Assembly: GCA_003132905.1 (NCBI GenBank)
Contig: PKZC01000450.1
Location: 1-10,476, forward strand
DNA: 10,476 nucleotides
DNA from: Bryobacterales bacterium
GTDB lineage: Bacteria; Acidobacteriota; Terriglobia; Bryobacterales; Bryobacteraceae
Direction: 5' to 3'
Each line of letters starts with the position of its first letter. The first letter of the stretch is position 1. Positions 1 through 8,186 of this stretch are shown in pieces. Both the position numbers and the translations under genes were made by a program. The notes below the pieces were generated by a model that made no database searches, was not told the origin of the DNA, and saw only the letters and a list, made by a program, of their open reading frames with translations.

Positions 1-2387
1 CCGCCCATCTTGAGATCGATCTTGCCGGACGCTGACAACAGAGCGTCCCAAATGCCCTCCGCCTCCATGCGCCTGCGGTTTGCGCGCCAATAGAGCCGGT
101 TATCGGAATCCTTAGCGGCATCGGCTTCCACTACGTTGGAACTGAGCTGGTAAGTTCGCGACATCAGGATTTCCTTGGTCAGTTTTTTCCAGGACATCCC
201 ATCTGCCACAAATTCAGTAGCCAAGTATTCCAATAGCTCAGGATTTGTGGGCCGCTCGCCCGCCACCCCGAAGTTGCTGGGCGTATCGACAATGCCGGTA
301 CCCATGTTCCAACGCCAGATGCGATTCGCGATCACACGCGTGCTGATGGGCTGCGCCAGAATGTCCTCCGCCAGCTCCAGCCGTCCGCTGCCATTGGTGA
401 ATTTCTTGGGCTCGCCCTCGGAGAAGACAGTGAGGAAGGCTCGCGGAGCATCCTCGCCGAAGCTGTACACATTGCCTCGGACGAATACCTTCAGGTCCAC
501 CGGCTCCTTGCTATCTTCCAGCCCGTAGACATACGGATATGGCGGCGGCAGGGCCTTCTTAAAGGCCTCCAGATCTTCGCGCATGTGTTTGATGTGCGCC
601 TGGAAGTCCGCGTTCAGACGTTTCTCCAGCGCCCAATCGGTCAGCTTGAATAGTCCCGATGGACGCTTGTCGAGCGTGGTTACGCCCGGAAGTTCCGACA
701 GATCCTCCTGGAACAGATCCACCCAGAGGTAGCTCTGATCGCGGTCCAGGCCTTTCAGTTCGATCAGGTAAGGATTGAGCTTGCGCTTGATCCCGTTGGG
801 CAACAGATCGAACTTCTCCTCTTCCTTGTACTTCGCGAGGGCCGCATCTTCTTTCTCCTTCACTTTGGCGTGCAGCTTGTCGACTTCAGCCGCCTTCATA
901 TAAAAGTCGTGCGCCAGGGCTTTCGCTTCGTCCATCGTTCCGCCCCGCGCGATCATTTCCTGCCAGGGCTTCATATAGTCGTAGTTGACGGGCTTTTTCT
1001 TCAGGAAACGCACCCAGCGTTCCAGCATCTCCGAATCCAGTTTTGCGTCTTCCGAGATGCTGGCCACCGTGGCGTTCTTCTCTTTGCCCACTCGATATGC
1101 CGCAATCATGTAGTCTTCTGTTTGAGCGAACAGAGTTTGTGCGTACAGGTCGGAGGCTTGATCCAGGAAGGCCTTAAGCGCCTTCTCTTTGTCTTCGAGT
1201 TCGGTCTTCTTTTTCTCGCTCTCGTCCACCACGGACTTAGGCACCAACGGATATTCGTGATAATTCGTGCTGGCGAACACGCTACCCATGGCGTAGTAGT
1301 CTTTTTGAAGGATGGGATCGTACTTGTGATCGTGGCAGCGGGCGCAGCCAACGGTCAGGCCCAGAAACGTTTTCGACGTAGCGTCGATCTTGTCGTTCCA
1401 TTCGTCGGCGCGCTCAATGGGCGGCGGACTGTCGTTGAACGCCCAGACGCCTAGACCGTTCATAGCCACGCCCGGGAGCACTTTTGGCCGCAGCTTTTCA
1501 TCCATCAGATCGCCGGCCAGCTGGGCCTTCACGAACATGTCGTAAGGCATATCTTCGTTCATGGATTTCACCAGCCAGTCGCGGAATACGTAGGCGTTGG
1601 GATAGCGCTCTACGCGGTCCGGCTCCTGGGCGACGCGGTAATCGTCTTCGCCATAGCGCACCAGATCCATCCAGTGGCGCGCCCACATTTCGCCGTAGTG
1701 GGGCGAGGCTAGTAATCGGTCAACCACTTTCTCGTACGCATTGGGAGACTTGTCCGCCTCAAAAGCCTGAACCTCTTCGTAGGTGGGGGGAAGGCCGGTC
1801 AAATCGTAAGTGACGCGGCGCAGCAGCGTGCGGCGGTCGGCCGGAGGCGCAGGTTTCAGATCGTCTTTTTCCAGAAGCGCCAGGACGAACTTATCGATAT
1901 TGTTGATCGGCCAGGACGCATCCTTCACTTTGGGAACTTCCGGGCGTTTCAACGGTTGGAACGACCAGAAATTGCGGCGTCCAGCGGTGATGAAGTTCTT
2001 CGACGATTTCGGGGAGTCATCGGCTGGCCAATAGGCGCCCTCCTTGATCCAACTCGTTAAATCCGCGATCTGTGCTTCAGACAGCGGAGTGCCACCACGC
2101 GGCATGCGCGTATCGCCGTCCGTCGATTTGATTTTGCTGATGATTAGGCTTTTATCCGGATCTCCGGGCACCAGCGCCGCGCCGGACTTGCCGCCTTTCA
2201 GAATGCCTTCCCGGGAGTCAAGCCGCAGACCCGCCATCATGGAATTGGTGTGGCACGCAAAACATTGCTGCGCCAAGACCGGCCGAATGTGATTCTCGAA
2301 GAATTCTTTCTTCTCCGGCGTAAGGTCCTGTGCTTGCCCTGCGGCAACAAACGAGGCGGCAAGCAAGGCGACTGCGAATCGGTTCAT
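1..2387 (-). CDS. PSD1-type cytochrome-like protein (PSCyt1 + DUF1549 + DUF1553), 3' end missing
   Basis: I translated 795 residues from an ATG at 2385-2387; the frame stays open to the left edge, so the C-terminus is missing. Residues 1-19 form a signal peptide ([19 protein letters not shown]), so the product is exported, probably to the periplasm. Residues 24-120 resemble the planctomycete cytochrome c domain (PSCyt1), with haem motif CFACH at 42-46 and a later MPRGG loop at 95-99. Residues 160-380 match DUF1549 (PSCyt2), with the signature LTGLPPT at 196-202 and [12 protein letters not shown] at 348-359, a second CxxCH. Residues 385-530 are Lys/Glu-rich and probably coiled coil. From about residue 665 the DUF1553 (PSD1) domain begins, with RLELAEDI and [14 protein letters not shown]. 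The biochemical role of this family is not established; binding of c-type haem is inferred from the motifs. The gene follows the TonB-dependent receptor by 31 bp, so cotranscription is likely. In Acidobacteria and Planctomycetes a DUF1501 gene often follows, but that would lie outside the window. Confidence 0.93.
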   Translation of the reverse strand, partial: MNRFAVALLAASFVAAGQAQDLTPEKKEFFENHIRPVLAQQCFACHTNSMMAGLRLDSREGILKGGKSGAALVPGDPDKSLIISKIKSTDGDTRMPRGGTPLSEAQIADLTSWIKEGAYWPADDSPKSSKNFITAGRRNFWSFQPLKRPEVPKVKDASWPINNIDKFVLALLEKDDLKPAPPADRRTLLRRVTYDLTGLPPTYEEVQAFEADKSPNAYEKVVDRLLASPHYGEMWARHWMDLVRYGEDDYRVAQEPDRVERYPNAYVFRDWLVKSMNEDMPYDMFVKAQLAGDLMDEKLRPKVLPGVAMNGLGVWAFNDSPPPIERADEWNDKIDATSKTFLGLTVGCARCHDHKYDPILQKDYYAMGSVFASTNYHEYPLVPKSVVDESEKKKTELEDKEKALKAFLDQASDLYAQTLFAQTEDYMIAAYRVGKEKNATVASISEDAKLDSEMLERWVRFLKKKPVNYDYMKPWQEMIARGGTMDEAKALAHDFYMKAAEVDKLHAKVKEKEDAALAKYKEEEKFDLLPNGIKRKLNPYLIELKGLDRDQSYLWVDLFQEDLSELPGVTTLDKRPSGLFKLTDWALEKRLNADFQAHIKHMREDLEAFKKALPPPYPYVYGLEDSKEPVDLKVFVRGNVYSFGEDAPRAFLTVFSEGEPKKFTNGSGRLELAEDILAQPISTRVIANRIWRWNMGTGIVDTPSNFGVAGERPTNPELLEYLATEFVADGMSWKKLTKEILMSRTYQLSSNVVEADAAKDSDNRLYWRANRRRMEAEGIWDALLSASGKIDLKMG

Positions 2388-2394
2388 CTGGTAT

Positions 2395-2400
2395 CTCCTC
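2395..2400 (-). promoter_or_regulatory. Shine-Dalgarno site of the PSD1 gene
   Basis: On the minus strand the sequence GAGGAG ends 7 nt before the ATG at 2387. This supports that start codon, as does the signal peptide that begins there. No promoter or terminator is visible in the 31-bp gap after the receptor stop, which fits cotranscription. Confidence 0.75.
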
Positions 2401-2418
2401 AACAAAACAAAACTGCGG

Positions 2419-5400
2419 TTAAAATTCATAGCGCATAGCAAACTGCATCACGCGCGGTGGCGTGGTGTTCTGGTATTCGCCAAAAGTAGTCGGATTGAAA
2501 AGTTGCAAGCTCGGTTGAGTAAAGTTCACGTTGTTTAAGGCGTTGAAGGCTTCCCCGCGCAATTGCAGATGGTGACCTTCCCAGGGCAGGTTGAACTGCT
2601 TGGACAGCGCGACGTCCATGTTGAATGCGCCCGCGAGCCGCACAATGGCGCGTTCTCCTGTACTTCCGGGCCACTGGTCGACGAAGTTGTTAGCCAGCGC
2701 GGTGGACGAGAACAGGCTGGGATTGCCTTGCGCATCGGTGCCTTGATGTTCCTGGAACGGTGCGATGGGAATAGCGAGGGAGTTCATGTCGTAATTCGTG
2801 TTCCAGGCCAGCGTGCCTTGGATAATGGAAGGCAGGCCGCTGTGATAGCGAATGATGCTGGAAAGCTGCCATCCGCCGACGATCTGATTGAGCCAGCCCG
2901 GCGGATTACCCAGGAGCATCTTGCCCTTCCCCACCGGCAATTCATAAAGAAAGTTCGCCGTGATGTTGTGCCGTATGTCGAAGTCTGAGGAGCCGCGGAA
3001 TTGCTCTTGGTCGTAAATATTCTGGATGGCGGCGCCCTGTGCGCCCGCGGCGCTTTCGGCCGTTGAGCCGTTGTCGATGGAATGGGAAAGGGTGTAGTTG
3101 AAATCAAAGGAGAACCCCGAGCTATACGCCCTGCGGATGGTCAGCGTACCCCCGTGAAACTGCGCCTCCCCTGCGTTCATCCACATCGGATCTCCACTGC
3201 CTTGACGTGCGAAGAACGTGAAACACCCAGTGCGGCTCATACACGTGCCCGGTGTATTGCCATAGAAATTCACCAGGCGATCCATGGTGTGCAGCGTGTC
3301 CAGATAGCTTCCGTTGTAGACACCGTAAATGGCGTAGAGATAATTCGCAGAAGCACTTCCGTTGAAGAAGTAGTTTTTCAACCCCCCAAACATGCTTTCG
3401 ACGAAGGGATCGCTGGGTACCAGCGACGGCTTACTCATCACCTCATTCGCAATCAGGCTGGGATTTACGCTTAATCCGGCGGACGTCTGCGATGCAAGTG
3501 AATCGAAATCCTGCCGGAGAGCCTGCATGCCTTGCGTCCAGGTCTGGCCCGAAACTGGATCCTTGAAGTCCTCCAACGCGGTGAAAACGTCGCCTTGCAC
3601 CAGCAGACGATGGGAGAGCCGCCCGATATAGCCTGCTTCGATCGTCAGTTTGCCGGGAAGCTGGCGCGCAAACGTCGCATTGAGAACATAGGAGTAAGGC
3701 GCCTTCAAATCCGTAGCGATGCCGGTATAGGAGCCCGCAATCGCGTGAATATCGGCCGGCGTGTACGGGAACCCTCCGGTGGGCGCCGGTGCCTGTGCGG
3801 GATCTGTTCCGTTGTAGCGCGGCGACGTGGTGAAGTCGTAGGACGTCAGGTTATTCAGATTTGTAGAAAGACCCTGCGCACCGAACGTATCGTACTGCGT
3901 GATGAGAGCGCTTCCGAAATGGTCGTACATGATGGACCCACCCGCGCGAAAGACTCCGCTTTTGCCAAAGATTTTGCCGATAATGCCGTCTTTGTCAGTT
4001 GGTGCGTACGCGATTCCTATGCGAGGCGAGAAGTCGAGATTGTCAGGGCTATACCAACTCGGCTTCCCGTTCACCGGACCGTTCAGCACGTAAGTCAAAG
4101 TCGGGTTTGGATCCGCGTTGCCGGGCACGCCGATAGAAGCCAGGTACTCCCGTTGGTCGAACCAATCTTGTAAAGGCTGCGTGGTGCCAACCTGCAGCCC
4201 TTTTGTTTCGTACGGAGGCCGTTCGTTGCTGTAGTGCAGTCCGTAGTTGATGGTCAGGTCCTTGCGGGCGCGCCAACTGTCGCCGACATAAGCGTCGTAG
4301 CCGTTGATCGCAAAATTACGGATTTGAGGAGCACCTTGGGGAAGAACGCTGCCGTCATGCGCAAACTGATAGGTGATGCTCGTGTTGTTGATCAATCCCA
4401 GAATTTCGCCCATGGCGCTGGCAACTGTCGACGGGGCTGCCAGTGCCAAATTCGGATTGCCCGTCTTGGCCTGCAGATAGTTCTGTATATCGGTGTCGAT
4501 GTCCTCGCCGAGACCAACCGCGGAGCCAACGCCGAATCCGTAGTTGGCGAAGGAGTTGGTGTAACTGGTGCGATTGTTCCGAATAATGCGGTAATTGATG
4601 CCAGCGGTGACGGTGTGTTTCCCTTTTGTCCAGGTGAGATCGTCTATGAGATTAGTGGTGGGGATTTCGCGGGTTTGCGCGCGCGCTTGGTAATTGTAGA
4701 GCTGCGAGAGGTTGTCATCCGTCAGACTGACCCCAGGGACGCCCGTAGTTTGCACGCCCTGCCGGGTGAAGCCGTACCGCATTACATTCACCAGATTGGG
4801 CTTGATGACGTAGGTGTACTGCGCGGCCAGCCCTTTGCTGTTGTCCAGGATTTGTGACGCTGACGATTGGTTAGGAAATTCGGCAAGCCCCGTGGTACCG
4901 ACGCCGTAGTAAACGTTGTTGAGAATGGTGTCGCGATCGCGCGTTGAATTCGAAAGAGTACCGCGGATCGAGAGCGTCTGCTTGGCCGCGCTGTCCAGGA
5001 TGAAGTCCATCTTGCCCACGTAAGCGCGGTCGTCTCGATGATCTGGAGCATTGAAGCGGTAGCCAGAGAAGTTCAGTCCTCCATCGGCCCCAATCGAGGG
5101 GTTGTTACCAACCGGGTACTGCTGCAGAATATTCAGCATGGGGGCATTGACTCCCAAATGCAGCGGGTCGATTTGCTGAATGGCTTGCGGCGACAACGAA
5201 TAGACCGACCCGTCGGTCGTCTGGACGTTGATGATGCCTTGTTTCATGCTTTCGCTCGGCACGTCGCGGATTTGCGATACTCCGCTGGCGTCCAGGCGGC
5301 GCTCGTAGTTGAGAAAGTAGAATGCGCGATCTTTCTTGATGGGCCCGCCGAGTGAAGCGCCGAACTGATTGCGGACCAGCGGCTGGCGAGGGACGTCCGA

Positions 5401-6273
5401 CGCATTGTTGAAGAAAGTGTTGGCCGACGTAATCGTATTGCGGTTGTACTCGTAGGCCGATCCGTGCAGCGAGTTAGTGCCGCTCTTAGTGATGAGCGCC
5501 ACTTGCCCGCCCGAAGATCGTCCTTCCGCGGCGCCTTCTCCTGCCACGGTTACTCGAAACTCTTGGACGGAATCCAGCGGAATCGGAAGAACCGAAGTAA
5601 ATCCAGCGTCGTTGGTAGCGCCATTCGCATTCGAGCCTTGGGAATCCACCACGCTGCCCGCGATTCCAGCATCCTGGTTGTCGTTCACGTCCACGCCATC
5701 CAACGTGATGTTGTTCTGGTCGCGCCTGGCGCCCAAAACTTCTCCGGTCGGGCTAACGCCCGGCTGCAGGCTCAACAGCTCGACTACGTTGCGGGTCTGC
5801 AATGGCAAATGGCGGACTTGGTTCTCGTTGAAGCCGATGCCGACGGAAGCGTTGTCTACGTTGATGGTTGTGGTACTGGCTTCGACATTTACCGACTCAG
5901 CGACGGAAGCAACGTCCAGCGTCAAATTCAATAGGGCCGGCGTGTTCACCTGCAACTGCACTCCACGCTGCGTGAGAATTGAGAACCCCGGTTTCTGAAC
6001 GGTTACGGTGTAGGTGCCGGGCGGCACTTGAGCGAACTGATATTCGCCCGCTGCGTCGGTCGTAATATTACGGCGCAGTCCGGTGTCCGTGCGCACCAGT
6101 TCGACTACTGCGCCAGGCACCACGCCCCCTTGGTTATCTTTGACCTCGCCGCGCACCGATGTGGTTGCGTCTTGCCCCCACGCCGCCGCTAGACATCCGA
6201 GAAGAAGCAGGGCATGAGAAGCGCTGCGAATGAGATTGAATCTGTGGAACCGCATTGTCTGAAAATCCCCCAT
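2419..6273 (-). CDS. Oar-like TonB-dependent outer-membrane receptor with N-terminal carboxypeptidase-regulatory-like domain
   Basis: This 1284-residue protein (1278 if it starts at Met7, 6255) is probably an outer-membrane beta-barrel receptor or transporter powered by TonB. A signal peptide ends near AAAWGQ (about residue 34). Residues 38-122 form a carboxypeptidase-regulatory-like beta-sandwich, with GEYQFAQVPPGTYTVTV near 76-92. ESVNVEA at about 126-132 is TonB-box-like. The plug follows (about 140-265), with LPLQTRNVVELLSLQPGV, NNITLDGVDVND and VALITKSGTNSLHGSAYEY. The barrel opens with RNQFGASLGGPIKKDRAFYF (301-320), a hallmark of Oar-like receptors, and ends in Phe (MRYEF), as expected for BAM-assembled barrels. 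An apparent long loop at about 880-1030 holds the only two cysteines of the mature protein, C1011 and C1017. Start choice: Met7 at 6255 gives a cleaner signal peptide and has GGGGGA 10 nt upstream; the Met at 6273 has only a weak AGAACAGA. The substrate is unknown; Acidobacteria carry many such paralogues, often assigned to glycan or peptide uptake by analogy. Confidence 0.94.
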   Translation of the reverse strand: MGDFQTMRFHRFNLIRSASHALLLLGCLAAAWGQDATTSVRGEVKDNQGGVVPGAVVELVRTDTGLRRNITTDAAGEYQFAQVPPGTYTVTVQKPGFSILTQRGVQLQVNTPALLNLTLDVASVAESVNVEASTTTINVDNASVGIGFNENQVRHLPLQTRNVVELLSLQPGVSPTGEVLGARRDQNNITLDGVDVNDNQDAGIAGSVVDSQGSNANGATNDAGFTSVLPIPLDSVQEFRVTVAGEGAAEGRSSGGQVALITKSGTNSLHGSAYEYNRNTITSANTFFNNASDVPRQPLVRNQFGASLGGPIKKDRAFYFLNYERRLDASGVSQIRDVPSESMKQGIINVQTTDGSVYSLSPQAIQQIDPLHLGVNAPMLNILQQYPVGNNPSIGADGGLNFSGYRFNAPDHRDDRAYVGKMDFILDSAAKQTLSIRGTLSNSTRDRDTILNNVYYGVGTTGLAEFPNQSSASQILDNSKGLAAQYTYVIKPNLVNVMRYGFTRQGVQTTGVPGVSLTDDNLSQLYNYQARAQTREIPTTNLIDDLTWTKGKHTVTAGINYRIIRNNRTSYTNSFANYGFGVGSAVGLGEDIDTDIQNYLQAKTGNPNLALAAPSTVASAMGEILGLINNTSITYQFAHDGSVLPQGAPQIRNFAINGYDAYVGDSWRARKDLTINYGLHYSNERPPYETKGLQVGTTQPLQDWFDQREYLASIGVPGNADPNPTLTYVLNGPVNGKPSWYSPDNLDFSPRIGIAYAPTDKDGIIGKIFGKSGVFRAGGSIMYDHFGSALITQYDTFGAQGLSTNLNNLTSYDFTTSPRYNGTDPAQAPAPTGGFPYTPADIHAIAGSYTGIATDLKAPYSYVLNATFARQLPGKLTIEAGYIGRLSHRLLVQGDVFTALEDFKDPVSGQTWTQGMQALRQDFDSLASQTSAGLSVNPSLIANEVMSKPSLVPSDPFVESMFGGLKNYFFNGSASANYLYAIYGVYNGSYLDTLHTMDRLVNFYGNTPGTCMSRTGCFTFFARQGSGDPMWMNAGEAQFHGGTLTIRRAYSSGFSFDFNYTLSHSIDNGSTAESAAGAQGAAIQNIYDQEQFRGSSDFDIRHNITANFLYELPVGKGKMLLGNPPGWLNQIVGGWQLSSIIRYHSGLPSIIQGTLAWNTNYDMNSLAIPIAPFQEHQGTDAQGNPSLFSSTALANNFVDQWPGSTGERAIVRLAGAFNMDVALSKQFNLPWEGHHLQLRGEAFNALNNVNFTQPSLQLFNPTTFGEYQNTTPPRVMQFAMRYEF
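6266..6271 (-). promoter_or_regulatory. Possible ribosome binding site favouring the receptor start at 6255
   Basis: On the minus strand GGGGGA ends 10 nt before the ATG at 6253-6255. The site lies inside the first codons of the longer reading frame that begins at 6273. With the better signal peptide from the second Met, it argues modestly for the shorter protein. Confidence 0.4.
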
Positions 6274-6368
6274 TTACGAATCTGTTCTGGATTACCAACG
6301 ACCTCTTCGTGAGGCCGAGCCGGATACAGACCGGAGTGGATAAACGTCTAACGCGGCGTTTTGAATTC

Positions 6369-6392
6369 GGGGTGCTCGGCACTGAGCGCCCC
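6369..6392 (-). other. GC-rich hairpin between the anti-sigma and receptor genes
   Basis: On the minus strand GGGGCGCTC, a 6-nt loop (AGTGCC) and GAGCACCCC can pair as a 9-bp stem with one C-A mismatch. It begins 34 nt after the anti-sigma stop. There is no T-tract after it (GAATTCAAAACG follows), so it is not a canonical intrinsic terminator. It could be a weak attenuator, an RNA-stabilising stem or a binding site. In the rest of the gap (6274-6425) I find no convincing sigma70 promoter. Confidence 0.45.
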
Positions 6393-6425
6393 GTCGATTA
6401 CTGTGAACCTGCCAAAAACGGAAGC

Positions 6426-8186
6426 CTAACGCAAACAGCCCTCCGCCAACTCTGCCGCCAGCCTCGCGCGCAACTGGGGAAGCTCGGCGACGACGGACTG
6501 TTCAGAAATGTCCGAAGGCGCGCCCGCCAGGGCGATGAAGGCTCGCGTATAAAGATCTTCTAATCGCTGCGCTTCGTCCGCCCCCAGGGCCTGCGAGCGA
6601 TACCACTCGCCGCATGAGGGCGCGAAGCGTGCGCCCGCTTGGGCCGGAGTTCCGATTGCAGCCAGCAACGGAGCCGTATTCCGCTCCAGTTCTAGCCAGA
6701 CATGTCGTGCGGCGTCCAGATGATCCAGCGCCAGCCCATCCAGTCTGCTCAAAGATCGCGGCGGTAAGGATTGGCGCATTTCCCGCGGAAAGCGTGTCTC
6801 AAGGTTTTTCACAGCGGCTAATTCGATGCACAGACGACGGAGCAAATCCATTTGTTCCGACACGATTCTGTTGGCTATATCGAGCGAACCAGTCTGCTGT
6901 ACGAGCGGCTTCAAGAACAGGGGTGGCTCGCTTGCAGAAGAAGACGCAACCACGGACGAGACTGGCTCACCGGATACGGGCGGCACGGGCGACTCAGAAA
7001 GCAAGTGAATCGCGGAAATCACCAGCGGCATCGCGGCCAGGTGGCTCTCCAGTTCCAGCTTTCGGTCCTGACTGGAAGTGTAGGCCGTAACCACAACGTG
7101 ATCGCCGGCCCGCTTTACTTCCGCGGAATCTTGCCGGTCGGCATCCATCTCATGCAATAGCGCCAGAGCCTCGATTTCGGTTTGGATGAGATCGGTCTGG
7201 GAGGGAGCAGATGCTGCGGCCGGAGTGCTGGCGGGCTCAATCGCCGGGGCGGCGGAATGGATCCGCAGCGGTTCGGTTTCGATGGCCAACGGAGCGGTAT
7301 CAAAAACGCGCGCGTTGTTAGCATCCAGCGTTTCCACATGGAAGGCGGTCTCGACGATTCGATATTCTTCCGTCCACCCTGCCTCCGCTACGCGAAACGA
7401 TTGACGGACCGGATGCCAGTCTGACCGGCGAACCCAAAGTTCGGCTTCCGCAATTTCACCGGGCCGCATAGGGACGTCGCTGGTTGTGACAACACCCAGC
7501 AGTTCTCCTTGCTGGAGAATGGAATCCTGGTGTTCTTTGAGGGAATGGCGCCAGTGGGCGTGGTTGGCGGCCGAAAGAGGATGCTTCAGATCCAAGCCGT
7601 TGGCCGCGTACATGCGCTCCAGGTCTTCGTGCAGATCGCCGTCCTGCCCATCCCACCTTGCTTGGAATTTTCGCGACTGTGGAGCATTCCACAATGACAA
7701 CCCGGCGGTGCGATGAGACGATTCGATGCGCAAGCGCTGCAGCACAAGCGGATTGGATTTTCCCTGGAGCAGCGGCTGTTCGGAAGCCGCCGAACGCTCC
7801 AGGATTTCCATCGCCGAAACAGAGGACGAAGGCATGAACCACACTGCCACTGCCAAGGCTGCGCCGATCATGCCCAAAGCCCGCGTGAATTGCCTGGGCA
7901 CCGGCGCCCCGAAATACGTGACTTGTGCGCTGGCGATGTCTAGTTTGTCGCGGAATCCCGCCCAACCGGCGGGCGGCGCAGTGATGGAAGCATCAATCAG
8001 TGCTTCTTCCATTTGCACAAAGCGGTCCATGGCCTGACGGAGCTGTTCGCGTTTTGAGCGGCAAGTCCAGCAGGCATCCAAATGCCGCGCCGCGATCTCG
8101 TTGGCGCGTTTGTCCAATTCACCGTCCAGAAAACGGACCAAGACTTCTTCAGTGAGATGAGCTTCGACAGGGAGCTTAGAGTTCAT
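6426..8186 (-). CDS. Membrane-anchored zinc-finger anti-sigma factor with a large C-terminal region
   Basis: This 586-residue protein is the probable inhibitor of the ECF sigma factor encoded just upstream. The N-terminal ZAS/zf-HC2-type domain (about 8-60) has the pattern H35-x3-C39-x2-C42 (HLDACWTC), which binds zinc and clamps sigma in known members. One hydrophobic segment (about 101-118, FTRALGMIGAALAVAVWF) should span the inner membrane and put the rest in the periplasm. Residues 124-285 form a sensor-like region with HPLSAANHAHWRHSL and VRRSDWHPVRQSFRV, which I recall from other acidobacterial anti-sigma proteins but cannot name. A Pro/Ala-rich linker (about 300-330) follows, then a small alpha/beta segment (about 333-398, with VVVTAYTSSQDRKLELESHL) that is BON-like at best, and a mostly helical C-terminus (430-586). 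The start overlaps the sigma gene by 11 bp and has AAGGA 5 nt upstream. Typical one-domain anti-sigma factors are much shorter. The signal it senses is unknown. Confidence 0.87.
   Translation of the reverse strand: MNSKLPVEAHLTEEVLVRFLDGELDKRANEIAARHLDACWTCRSKREQLRQAMDRFVQMEEALIDASITAPPAGWAGFRDKLDIASAQVTYFGAPVPRQFTRALGMIGAALAVAVWFMPSSSVSAMEILERSAASEQPLLQGKSNPLVLQRLRIESSHRTAGLSLWNAPQSRKFQARWDGQDGDLHEDLERMYAANGLDLKHPLSAANHAHWRHSLKEHQDSILQQGELLGVVTTSDVPMRPGEIAEAELWVRRSDWHPVRQSFRVAEAGWTEEYRIVETAFHVETLDANNARVFDTAPLAIETEPLRIHSAAPAIEPASTPAAASAPSQTDLIQTEIEALALLHEMDADRQDSAEVKRAGDHVVVTAYTSSQDRKLELESHLAAMPLVISAIHLLSESPVPPVSGEPVSSVVASSSASEPPLFLKPLVQQTGSLDIANRIVSEQMDLLRRLCIELAAVKNLETRFPREMRQSLPPRSLSRLDGLALDHLDAARHVWLELERNTAPLLAAIGTPAQAGARFAPSCGEWYRSQALGADEAQRLEDLYTRAFIALAGAPSDISEQSVVAELPQLRARLAAELAEGCLR
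8061..8084 (-). other. Zinc-binding HxxxCxxC motif of the anti-sigma factor
   Basis: These codons encode His35 to Cys42 of the anti-sigma protein (HLDACWTC). In ZAS-domain anti-sigma factors these residues bind zinc and the domain packs against sigma region 2 and/or 4. The motif is intact, so sigma inhibition is plausible. Confidence 0.75.

Noticed and set aside
870..1454. A 194-codon open frame on the plus strand.
   Set aside because: It lies wholly inside the PSD1 gene, which shows clear domain signatures on the minus strand. Its translation has no recognisable motif and there is no ribosome site worth noting. It is a shadow frame in GC-rich DNA.
2388..2418. T-rich stretch after the receptor stop as a terminator.
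   Set aside because: No stem precedes the T-rich run (GTTTTGTTTTG), and the gap is only 31 bp with a good ribosome site for the next gene.
3532..4857. Plus-strand open frames of 213 and 207 codons (3532-4173 and 4234-4857).
   Set aside because: Both are antisense to the receptor barrel, whose frame is unbroken and family-typical. The translations are Arg/Val-rich with no domain.
6175..6210. Possible lipobox (LLGC) in the receptor signal peptide.
   Set aside because: Leu at -2 is unusual for signal peptidase II, and the sequence continues with a good signal peptidase I site (AAAWGQ). TonB-dependent receptors of this type are normally not lipoproteins.
7456..7965. A 169-codon minus-strand frame inside the anti-sigma gene.
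   Set aside because: It is out of frame with the anti-sigma protein, starts internally and encodes a His/Arg/Gly-rich sequence without motifs. The in-frame product has the zinc finger and membrane span.
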